From: Telmatactis stephensoni
Lineage: Eukaryota; Cnidaria; Anthozoa; Actiniaria; Isophelliidae
Direction of reading: 5' to 3'
DNA: 64,000 nt
NCBI GenBank assembly: GCA_029948255.1
Contig: JALIZF010001847.1
Span: forward strand, 1-64,000
Shown here: piece by piece, positions 34,401-44,190 of the stretch
How the letters are laid out: each line of letters opens with the position of its first letter
How positions within the stretch are numbered: position 1 is the stretch's first letter
Notes under the pieces: generated by a model
Told to the model about the DNA's origin: nothing
What the model saw: only the letters and a program-made list of their open reading frames with translations
Databases searched by the model: none
Translations under genes and position numbers: made by a program

Positions 34401-37043
34401 TCTCCATTTATCCATCCTATGTTCCAACTTTGTCTTCAGGGCTGTCTCCAAATATGGGTCTTGTAGAGCGGATCAAAAACTTTGGGTGTTATTTGTTAGA
34501 GTATCTTTTTCTCGAAAGAACTCTCTGTCCAATTTATGGCGAGCTAAAGGAAAAACACAGAATCAGACCCAAGGAAAGCATTCGAGAGACTATGATGACC
34601 GTAGATTTAATTTTGTTGGAAAGAGATTTGGTGCTGGACTATGCCATGCCTATACCGCCATGTAAGTACGGAGAGTTTTAGTGCAAACGCGACTCAAGGC
34701 AAACAAAACAAGTAACAAAAACAAAACAACTAAAACACGACAAAATAAAACGAATAAGTAAATTTAAGATAATCATCATATACTTCTTGGCCTCGAGTCG
34801 ACGGCATCAAATCGAAGGGAACAGCATGTTTGCTATAGTCTCCTTCGCAGCCGTTTTTAGTCTTGTCACGCCAGGCGGCGTGACGAGACTAAAAACGACT
34901 GCGAAGGAGACTACATGTTTGCATACAGAACAAATATTTCCATATGATTATTTCTTTAATGATTTTATTAATCATTGCATAATTAGATTAAATGCATTTA
35001 TATAGCGCCTGACTCATCCACATTTCATATGATATCTTTGTATTTCTTCCATATCGTTTTTTATGTCCCATCAAAATGCAATTGACTTTTTGTGTCTTAG
35101 ATGTAAGAGAAGTTGGTAGCTTCCTTCCTGCTCCAGCCAAACCACTTCCAGCTGATTTGGAATCTTTTATGGAGAGTTCTGGTGAAGAAGGCGTTGTTCT
35201 TGTATCCTTTGGTGGCTGGGTGGATTCCTTTGACAATAAGATCGTTGAGGTCATGAACGAAGCATTCTCCAAAGTTCCTCACAAAATTATTTGGAAAATA
35301 AATACAGGTTTGTACAAGCCCTACATACTGTTAGATATCCCTACCAATTTTTTCGTCCCAGCTAAAATTCGTCCCGCGACGAAACCCGGCGCCCATCTCG
35401 ATGAACGCATGCGTCCTTAGCAACTGTAAACCACCTCCAATTATCAACCATTTTTGTGCCTTCGTCTGGTCACTCAATAATAGACGTTGTAATCAAAATC
35501 AACAGAAACATTTGATGGCAAGATTGCTTCGAATATCAAAACAATGAGATGGCTTCCACAGAATGACATCCTGGGTCACAAGAAAACCAAATTGTTTATC
35601 TCCCATGGTGGGGCAGGTGGTATTGCAGAATCTGTTTATCATGGAGTACCATTGGTTTGTTCACCACTTTTTAGTGATCAGTTTGATAATGCACGTTACG
35701 TAGAGTATATTGGTCTTGGTGAAGTTCTGGATGTAACAACAGCAACTGTAGAGCAACTTGTTGGGATTGTGAACCAAGTAATACGAAAACAAAGGTGAGT
35801 CGTTATCAAAATTAGAGGAATTATGTAAGTGGCAGTACGAAGAACCAAATGAGTCTGGTAAAGTACACAGAAATTGCAACAGCGGAAGTATTGAAGGAGT
35901 AAGAAAGGAAGGAAAGGAGGAAGGATAAAAGTGACGAAGGATGACAGAGATGAAGGACGGAAAAGGAAAGGGGGAAGAGAAGAGGTTGGAAGGAAGGAAG
36001 AAAAACGTAAAGATTAAAGAAAGGCATTGAACATCGTTTACTATAAAATACGAGAAAGCACAGTTTGGGGGTAATGGGACATTTGCATTATTGCGTCATA
36101 TAGTATACAATAACCAGAATGTACTGTCTGCTTTCTTTTATGAAATAGTTATATAAGTGCCAATTGTTCTACTATATTATTAAAGAAGAAAATTCGTAGA
36201 GTATTCGAGTTGTTGTAGTAAAGTGACGTCAAGTGCAAATGTTCAATCAATTATTTAACATCGAACCCAACCTGGTCATTTGAAATTACCAGCTCGAAAA
36301 TGTATATATCATATATATCATATATTACACTCAAAGGATTCGCTAAGCTGCTACGATTTTCTTGCCGAATGTAAGCCCATCTTCATATTCTTGAGTTTTC
36401 AAATACTACAATTAATCTTGCCAATGGACATTAATGTCAAGGAAAAAGTGGCATATTGCCATGTCCAATTCAAATAGGATCCCGTTTTCCGCCACGATAC
36501 TCGGTACACTTGCACCCTCCGCTCTACACCCCAGATCAATGTTGAAAGCCGACGGAAGCATCTGGGTCCCCGGCTGAACAATATTCTGCTGGGTGCGGTG
36601 GGGGAGGGGCTATTTTGGCGACGTACGCATTTCTTCCAAAAAAGAAACATTCTTAACCCTTTTTTGTCCAAGATTGTAGTCTTGTTTCATCGGGCCGGGG
36701 TATATGTGTAAAGTATAATGTAATATACAGTTATTCATCATTGTTAGTTTAACACCTTTTTAGGTATCGAGAAAAAGCCCTTCACGTCTCTCGTGTTTTC
36801 AAGATGCGCCCACGGCCCCCAGTGCAAGAGGCAGCGGAGTTGATAGAATACCTTCATGCCGTTGGTAACCTGGCCCATCTGAAACCAAAAGGCCTGGAAC
36901 TACCTTTTTATCAGTTGTACATGTTGGATGTTCTGCTTGTGTTAGGACTGGTTGTTGTACTGGTGTTGGTTGTCATTGTAGTCGTGGTGAAACGAGTGAT
37001 TAACTTTTGTTGTTGGATCTCGACAAAGACTAAAACATCTTAA
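28498..37043 (+). CDS. UDP-glucuronosyltransferase C (five exons)
   Basis: Inverted twin of UGT-A, with the same predicted role in UDP-sugar conjugation at the ER membrane. Exons: 28498-28644, 34061-34661, 35101-35307, 35506-35794, 36764-37043; 507 aa, all borders GT-AG with matching phases. The signal peptide is followed by KIILMPMF; FHTSHYL carries the catalytic-base His (the preceding Gly of A and B is His here). VGDSLYPC carries the Asp, the signature runs WLPQNDILGH to SDQ, and the protein ends with a hydrophobic helix and KTKTS. Intron 2 is only 439 bp because it lacks the MITE/foldback found in UGT-A. Intron 1 is 5.4 kb and contains a TIR element with ATA duplication and one with an embedded gene fragment. 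Coding sequence is intact, so both duplicates are probably functional. Confidence 0.93.
28977..29070 (+). mobile_element. Truncated ACCCTGGG MITE
   Basis: Left two-thirds of the element seen at 1217-1366; the right terminus is missing. Confidence 0.6.
29150..30260. repeat. Nested repeat block in UGT-C intron 1
   Basis: TTTTAGAGAAAACCCTACCT and its complement occur three times (29200, 29355, 30085). A GGGTCTTCGGTCTTCGTTTT block occurs at 29255 and 30215. Between them is an element of about 575 bp (29500-30075) with TTCTTGGTTTGCA ends and a TGACGTCA core. Several insertion layers are implied, but I could not resolve their order. Confidence 0.55.
29836..29884. repeat. GTCCGCCATNTTGGTG hairpin
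   Basis: GTCCGCCATGTTGGTGTACA is followed after a short loop by TGTGCACCAAGATGGCGGAC. Confidence 0.7.
30314..30432. mobile_element. Palindromic MITE (TTGCCACATACAAAAG)
   Basis: TGCCACATACAAAAGTTTTA...GAGGCTACGTGC and its inverse flank a short loop; about 118 bp. Confidence 0.7.
31329..32179. mobile_element. TIR element carrying a gene-fragment-like ORF
   Basis: Ends CCGTGGCAGATTGCGTCATC and GATGACGTAATCTGCCACGG-like sequence are inverted and extend through AAAATCCTTTTCTGTTTTCT plus TACCGTTTTACC repeats. Inside lies an ORF (31654-31848) and a rearranged second copy of part of it (about 31923-32020). UGT-A intron 1 retains only one terminus (11165 onward). This looks like a Pack-type element, that is, a non-autonomous transposon with captured host sequence. 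Confidence 0.6.
31654..31848 (+). pseudogene. Captured gene fragment, unknown family
   Basis: Open frame of 64 codons starting MEVLMQNEDFIRDLTEVKKI, charged and soluble, with normal amino-acid composition. A possible splice donor (AACAG|GTAAAA) follows the glutamine codon, about eight residues before the stop, so it resembles a first exon with its upstream sequence. I do not recognise the family. A second, internally deleted copy of GAAGACTTCATTCGAG...GTTAATTGTCAAG follows within 100 bp. It is probably not an active gene. Confidence 0.35.
32518..33539. mobile_element. GACTGGAAGCAGTGAGG TIR element in UGT-C intron 1
   Basis: 17-bp perfect inverted ends GACTGGAAGCAGTGAGG / CCTCACTGCTTCCAGTC bound 1022 bp. 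ATA on both sides (32515-32517, 33540-33542) is the target duplication. UGT-A intron 1 has the empty site GATATAGAAC (minus strand, near 10810). There is no transposase frame, so it is non-autonomous. Confidence 0.88.
34836..34913. repeat. Short hairpin in UGT-C intron 2
   Basis: Counterpart of 9610-9687, with the same arms TAGTCTCCTTCGCAG and the centre CACGCCAGGCGGCGTG. Confidence 0.8.
36075..36243. mobile_element. GGCCATTTGCA MITE family, copy in UGT-C intron 4
   Basis: GGACATTTGCATTATTGCGT on the left and GTGACGTCAAGTGCAAATG on the right; inverted counterpart of the copy at 6203-6373. Confidence 0.7.
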
Positions 37044-39495
37044 CCATGCCGTTTGTTGCTAATGTTGTATTCTATTTATAAATGAGTATTTCCTGAAATT
37101 ATAGCGGAGCTCCCGCGCAGGCCCTCGGTTCGCGCGAGCGGAGCACCATACTTAAGAAAAAATGGTAACCCATGAGTTGATTTTTTATGGCTTGAGTATA
37201 CGTCACTTCAGTCTGTCCCGTCCGTCCGTTTCCCATCGCGATGCTGATCGGCTGATTGCTTTTTGGCGCCAACTTGACGGTGGTTAGAGGCGTGCCGACA
37301 CTTAGAAAACGACTAAAACGAATTTTACACGGCAAATTAGACTTGTTTTACAATTTCATCTAAAATATATGTTAAATTGAAAATACTTAATTTCTTATTT
37401 TCGTGTCAGTCAGCTGTTTTTATAATCATTTTAACAAGACCAAAATTGCATCATCAATGTAACCTGGAAGAAAGAATAGTAGGCGAATCGACGTCGTAGG
37501 GAGCCGAACTAAATTTCTATGATTAGGCAGGTATGAGCGATGTCCTACTGCCTATCTCATTCTCATGCCAGACTGAATTCCACTTGGGCACGAGTAAATG
37601 CACTATGTGCGTCTTGTTAAATTTGCATAGCATGTAGTAAAACTGGGCATGTTTAAAAACCAAGACTCATGGACTATGGACGTTGGACGGAACTCAACTT
37701 TCGTGATTTAGTGATATCCCTGATTGAGATAATGTGGAAAACTTAAGAGACGATCGTCAACCAGAAAAACGTTTGTAAAACAACCTAACGGACAATCGGT
37801 CCCCAATATAGTACGTACAGGCGGTTAAGGGAACTTGTGGAATGTTGGATGCAGCATGATCCTATTGTGAAATATTCTAATTACAAAACGAGTAAGAAAG
37901 CAGTTGGAAAGGCTGTTAAGGATGAAAGTGATAGTCATCTGATGGATACAGGGCGAGGCTTACAAAATTGCCGCGTGAAGTTTGAAGTACAGCAGATCAC
38001 AGTTAAAAGAATTGATGGTGATGTAATGCTTTGAAACTGAAATAAATTTATCTTTTAGCCTAGCTATATTTTTATTTCTGTTTACAATATGTAAGTCCAA
38101 ACCGACATTACCTTGGTTTTGAATACCTTCAGAGTCAATGTACGTCAACGTACACAACATGCACTGCATCCTTCCGTCATGTTTATTTCTTCCTTCTTGT
38201 AAGATAGTCTGCTGACCAAAGATCTCACGGGCTATGAGAACGTACGTTGGGCTGGCCACGATATCGAATTTTGGATTTTAGTTTTACTATGATAACTATG
38301 GGCCACTTGATGCCCCATCGGTTATCATAGGAAATTAAAATCGAAATTCACAATCAAACGTTGACTTTCAAAAGTACGTTGCTTTCAAATGTTGATTTTC
38401 AAAGTAGTTTTTAATGTTAATTTTCAGAGTTGTTTTCAGTGTTGATTTTCAATTTTTTTTAGTTTCATTTTATTTTTCAATCATTATTTATTATTAAGTT
38501 CTTTCTTTTTGTTCTGTTTTGTTTGGTTTGGTTTGTTTATATTTTTTATTGTTTAATTTTCAAAACTTCCTATCTCCGTGAAATGCGTTTTTGAGGGTTT
38601 AATTTTAGTTAATATATGATTGAGTCGGTTTTCTTTGTTAATTCTATGGCTATATATCGCCTGTATCCAGGTCATCATCAATTCAAGGTTTTATCCAAAC
38701 AAAGCTTAGGGATTTATCTGGATAAATGTAATTCGAGGTTTTATACAGATCATAACCTCGTTCCATACTTCTTTAGGTCACTGATCTACTTAAGCATTAG
38801 AAATTTTCTTCCCAGCCCCGAAATCATGTACTAAGCAGCGATTGTGGGTGAATACATCTTTGATGTTTTGTCAAAAAAAATAAAAAATAAATAAAAAGGA
38901 ACTCACATGACACTTTGTAGAATCCTGCATGCATAATATGTGATCAAACAGTATCTACTTATGTACACTAACATACATTACTATGTATATCGTATATTAG
39001 TACTATGCATATCATTATATTATTAAGGACAAACCGATAGATCTATAATATATATCTCATCAATAAATATTTCATCATTTTGGTCATTTTGTTTAACTAA
39101 CGTTAACATTGCGAATTGTTTTTACTTTTTGATGAGTCATTTACTTTTATATCTGCTAAGTTTTGTGTTCATGTTCTTTTTTCTTTTTATAATTATATAT
39201 GAATTATATAAGGATTATGTATCATCTCCAGGACGTCTTCGATATCTAGTGTTCTCTGTATTCCTGAGCCGAGTAAAGCCTCGGAACAGGATACTTCCAC
39301 ACTCATTCGGACATTTATAAATTTCAAAACGCATTTATTTTTCTATATAGATAGGCCTTCCTTCTACGCTAAGACAGCGCGTATGTTTTCTTCTAAGTTG
39401 CGAAAACGAAAGGAAAAATAGCAACCAAACAAATAAACAACAACAAAACAAAGAACGATGCGTTTCCAAGTTTATCACGTATAGTGTGGACCTGC
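37044..39495. other. Intergenic, UGT-C to receptor pseudogene
   Basis: To about 37480 this is the inverted copy of the UGT-A 3' flank, including GGCGCCAACTTGACGGTGGT. Beyond that I see no gene. A short hairpin lies at 38282-38330 (ACTATGATAAC / GTTATCATAG). The open frame at 37837-38034 (65 codons) has no recognisable family. Confidence 0.5.
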
Positions 39496-40203
39496 CTAAG
39501 CAATAGGATCTACAGTGTTTCGACTCCTGCTAAGTAACCGAAATGCAGAACTGCGAAGTTCCTCAATTCTCCAGAAATAGATGATTGGATTTAAAAGACT
39601 GTTAGACATAATGAATGTCACTGCAATTTTCGTTGAAATTGCAAGTTCGATTGATGATTCTTTAGCCACGACGTGAGCGATCATTATTCCAAATAGTGGC
39701 AAATAACACAAGAGGAAAGCAGCAATCATATAAAACATGGCAGTGATGGTCTTTCTCATCCGAGGCATGTTCAAAGTCGGCTGAGTTAATTGCTCTTGTG
39801 CTTGGATCTGTTCAGAGTGTTTTTTAATAACTCTGCCGATTCTGTAGACGAAAAACATATTGGTCAAGCTTAGGGTTGAACATAATAGTGCAGTGAGTGA
39901 AAAGAATGTCCCTTGCTTTGTAAAAACTCTTGCTATGCCAATGGAAAGCATACAAATCCACACACAAAAACCCAATATCACATACAGTTTGATGGTGATC
40001 TTCTCTTTGTAGCGTAAGTGGAGTTGAATAGCAAGAAAGCGATCTGCCGCGATAGTTGTTAGCGTGAATAGAGATATTATACTGAAAGCCCACAATGAAT
40101 AAGCTGTTGTTAGACCAGCACAACAGAACAACTCAAAATTTCTTGTTAACTCGGCGAAGTTGCTAATACATTGACTCGGTTGGGTAAAAACGCCAACACC
40201 AAG

Positions 40204-42759
40204 AACAGGCTCCAAACTATTTTGTGTTTGTCCATTTTAGGTCTTTAACTCTGTAAAAACCTTATATTTTATCGATCCAGATCCGTATGGTTATCAATCT
40301 AATAAAAAAGTGGAGTTTTTGAAAATCTTTTATTTTTGTTTCATGAAAAGGTGCATTTTTATTGAGTTTGATTCCTTAAGGACATTACCTACAACAAAAT
40401 TGCCCACTTCAGTATCATACAACATATTCATCTTTAAATGCTCAAAATTTTTGAGCTTTTCTATGGCAATGTTCGGCAGAACTTTCAGTGAGCCTTTCAT
40501 CACTGTCAAAATAACGTCTTGCTCAACACTGCCATGGAAGTGCTCAAAAATTTTGAGCCATGGGCGTTCGAAGCTCAAAATCTTTGACCGAGTGCTTTCA
40601 TGGCAATGTTGATACGAGAATCGAGAAGTTATCTTGAACATTTCAGTAGTTGCAAAATTTTGATTACTTATAACCAAAGTAACAATAGGTATTCATTTTA
40701 AGCTTCACAATTTGGTGACTGAAGATAATTACTGATTTGCCGTAACATTTCTTTGATTCTGGAGACATCACATAAACTTGGATGATGCTGGGAGCAATTC
40801 GTTGAAAAATTCACACAAGCTTTGCTTTAGTTTTATAAATGATTGCTGTTCACTGTGTTTGGGCAACAAGTTCCGCGAGTTTTACAGTATTCCCTCAGAT
40901 TCTTTACTAACGGGTTAGCATCGTATTGTCTCAAGCACAACACTGTCATTATTTCTTGGCCAATTCCTTTGGTCTTCAACGTCACTTTTAGTATCACTAT
41001 ATGGAACCAAATACAGCTAACAGGTACAGTTTCTTCTTGTTCTTAATCGATCACAGTTTCCGAGAAGCTGGCGAAGAAACTAAGCTTGACTTGTGAATAA
41101 TGTTTGAATTCAAAAGGTCAACTTATTATGTTTGCATTACTGACCAAACTAATTTACAATCGAGACGAAATAACGTAACGTGATTGGACCTTTGACCGGA
41201 TGTAAAACAAAGCCTTTTGTAGTCTTATATTCTAATAAAGTGTTGTGAGTAACCTGATTTGAATTTTTGGCGGGCGAGAAAGTCCAAATGTTATGATTCG
41301 ATGGCTTGTCGGTGGCGACTTTTATCAGTTCAAAGCGTTATTTGAAAGGATTACGACTGAGAGGAAGGCTGCCAGTTCTCATTGAGTCAGCTATCCAGGT
41401 AATGTAAAATCTTGATATGTAATGAATTTTGAGTTCATTTCGAATCGGAAGCTTCGTATTTAATATATTCCCGCATTCCTGTGAGTCTCATCTACACGAA
41501 CAAATTACCTTGTGTTGTCAATTTACACGTGCCTCAGACAAGTTTTCCTTGACAAGTTTTCTTGAGTTGTCGATCTACACGAGCAATCTTTAACTTGGCA
41601 AGGAAAACTTAGCAGTGGTACGCCAGCCAACAAGGAAGAGTTCAGGAGAGTTGCTCATGAATGAGGCTTAAGTATATTGGTTATATTTGAAAATACGGCC
41701 CGAGTTTCAGCACCAAACTATTGATAAACTTTTACGGAAAACCGGCAAATTATTTGAGATAACGTGTTTTATATTTCGGATACTAATAAAACAAATGTTT
41801 TTCTTCGTTTGATTTGTTGTAGATGTTTAGAGCGATATTCAGACCAGGACACGAAGATCAAGACAGAAGATGATATGATTTTATGATTGCAAAATTACTG
41901 TTATGACAGAAAACGTAGGCTGCTGCAGTCCTGTTTTAAAATTTAATGTCAGAGTCATGGCCGAATTTTAGAGCCATGTCATGGAAATAGCCCAAGCACA
42001 AGATTTTGAAACGAGTGACGGGATAGCCTGGGGACTAGGCTGGTCCAAGCACATTTCATGCAAATGTGTGTCAAAAGCTCAAAATTTTTGAGCTATCTCA
42101 TGGCATGCATATGTACGATATCGGCACTGACTTTGTATTTTCCATAACATAGCTCAAAAATTTTGAACCAATTGTCAAGATCTTGACAATCAAAATTTTT
42201 GAGCTATGTTATGGAAAATACATATGCCATGAGATAGCTCAAAAATTTTGAGCTGTTGCCACAAATGTGTTTCATAAACTAATAAATGACATGTATTAAG
42301 TAAAATGAGATTGATATGGAACCGGATAAAGCAAATCTAACCATTTTATTGCAGTTTCTTTCCTTTGTTGATATCCATAATTCCAAAACTTACTTTTATG
42401 GGGAACTATCTAAGTCAATGGAATCGAATAAAGCAAATCTCGTCATTTTTATGTGGTTTTCTTGTTCTACTGATTGCCATACTTTCAAAACCTACATTTG
42501 TTGAGAATTCACTGACGCTATGGAAGCTCAGTGAGAGAAGGTCTGAGAAAAGTCGTACTTTTTAAGAGAAGAGAAATATTCCATGAAGCGAATGATATTG
42601 CCTAAAACGACCTTTTCTACTCATCATTTTGTTCATTGACTAAGAAAAGCCATAAAATCAGCGTTTTTCTTGTCCACAGGATAACCGATTAGAATAAAAC
42701 TGCTTGATTTTGCTGAAACTTTGCAAAATGGACAAACACAAAATAGTTTGGAGCCTGTT
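40204..42759. mobile_element. 2.56 kb TIR transposon inside the GPCR
   Basis: The terminal repeats are about 35 bp: the plus strand starts AACAGGCTCCAAACTATTTT and continues through TGTGTTTGTCCATTTT, and the right end is the exact complement. CAAG (40200-40203, 42760-42763; CTTG in gene orientation) is the 4-bp target duplication. Subterminal palindromes GCTCAAAATTTTTGAGC recur at 40438-40600 and 42075-42260 and are candidate transposase-binding sites. There is no long frame, so it is non-autonomous. A 4-bp non-TTAA duplication occurs in superfamilies such as Sola and Chapaev; I cannot assign it. Confidence 0.9.
42075..42260. repeat. Subterminal palindrome array of the GPCR-inserted element
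   Basis: Four occurrences of CTCAAAATTTTTGAGC-like words plus inverted TTTTCCATAACATAGCTCAA / TTGAGCTATGTTATGGAAAA form one large hairpin with TGTCAAGATCTTGACA at its centre. Confidence 0.75.
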
Positions 42760-43000
42760 CAAGGTCGGAAGTGGCCAACCCAAGAACTAGAATATTTCCA
42801 GGTGTTTGTAGAGCTGGTGTCTTTAGGATTGTGTAGATGGCAAGGACATTGCTACAGGAGGAGAGCACAGCAAAGACGACATTGATGATGAGTATGATGA
42901 TTAAGAAGGTATGGTGTTGGCTATCGCTCGGAGGGAAAAGTACAAATCGTGAATCCAAAGGTGGGCATATCAGTGGTGTATGCTGGTACGAGTTATTCAT

Positions 43001-44190
43001 CTTCTTTATTTACAGAGACCGTGAACTACCAGAAGTGGAAAATCGTTTATCCGATTATCATTAATGTTCGTCCATTCTTTTGGATATTTCAGTGTAAACT
43101 AGTTGTCTTGATCTTCTTTCTGGGTGTGGTATAAACGGACCGAAAGTGACCATTTCGAGCCAATGAACAAGCAAATTATAAAACGTTAAACCAATGTCAA
43201 AGTGAGTGGCCAAGACCTTACTAATTATTTCTCTCTTCACACTCCAAAGGAGGAAGCAATTACTGAGTGGAAGTCCATCACCCGCACTTCAAAATCTTTG
43301 TCCAATTTTTTTTGGTAGAAATGACAACCTTTGACTACACATGCAAGCACGACTATTGTGTCGGTGTCCCGATGGATAACAATTCCAATTGAAAGCATTT
43401 ATGTGGAAGTGAGTTCAGTAAATTGAAGTTGCTCAAGACATTTGCTTTTGAATTTGCTCAAGGCACGAAAGAACAAAATAGAGAGATATACACGAGAACT
43501 TTTCTCAAAAATCTCATTGAATGAGATCAAATGATGACAGTTGCATGACAAATGACTGAGTGCCTCTTGAGAAGGTACTGGTCATTGAGTACTGCTGATG
43601 AGGGCCACTCTAAAGATGTTTTGTACTAACTGACACTTCTAACATGTTCTAAGGTAGTTGAACATATGTGTACGTTTTGTTTTATAGTCAAAATACTCAC
43701 GTACAATATCAGGATAATTTCTTGTTCTGAAATTCCCATTAAAACAGCAAAAAGTGAAGTAGAACTTCACTTAAAAAGTATCCTTGACATTCTGAGGTAA
43801 TTTCAATTGGTGGGATATATCTATGCTGGCTATTGACAAACATTTGACAGTTTTGTGTAATGGTATCGAGTCAAGAGATGCGATTATCACGTTCAGTTGT
43901 AGTTCAAAAAACATGTTCATGCTTGAGCATGCAAATATAAATCGAAACGAAAGTCTTCGAATAAAGTGTTTTTACATTTACTTTTTAATTTTCAGTACTT
44001 TAGGCCATCTACTTCTCTTGGTAATTACTGATGTATATCGTTTTACTATTGTGACACGACCAGAGAACTAGAAAAAAATTAGAGTTGCATGACAGTACTT
44101 TCAATGGTAACGCAAGCTGTAAAATTAATAGCGTAACGCTGCTTCAACGGCATAATTTAATAGGACTATGATAAATGAACGAGACTTATT
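43001..44190. other. Intergenic, receptor pseudogene to UGT-D
   Basis: Divergent spacer between the start of the split receptor and UGT-D. I see no exon or repeat that I can name. Confidence 0.5.

Larger units (their letters stand above)
39496..43000 (-). pseudogene. Rhodopsin-like GPCR split by a transposon
   Basis: Class A seven-helix receptor related to the intact gene at 48983. The 5' part (43000-42760) encodes the N-terminus, helix 1 (SCSNVLAIYTI) and helix 2 up to LATSDL. The 3' part (40199-39496) resumes with GVGVFTQPS and runs through helix 3 (AADRF, the DRY position), helix 6 (LLCYLP) and helix 7 (NSLLNPIIYF) to its stop. A 2556-bp element with TIRs and one extra CTTG lies between. 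Counting without the element and one CTTG gives 945 nt in one frame, about 314 aa, with no other damage. As it stands the 5' part reads into the element and stops after 103 codons. The ligand is unknown. The near-perfect frame suggests a young insertion, possibly polymorphic. Confidence 0.9.

Noticed and set aside
34225..34451. Frames antisense to UGT exon 2 (also at 10072-10307)
   Set aside because: Shadows of real exons on the other strand.
37837..38034. 65-codon frame between UGT-C and the receptor
   Set aside because: No family recognised, no splice context, length within chance.
40310..40677. Frames of 100-115 codons on both strands
   Set aside because: Caused by the GCTCAAAATTTTTGAGC palindromes of the transposon; no transposase motif.
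42316..42565. Two overlapping 60-66 codon frames in the GPCR-inserted element
   Set aside because: Internally repeated AT-rich sequence without a recognisable domain.
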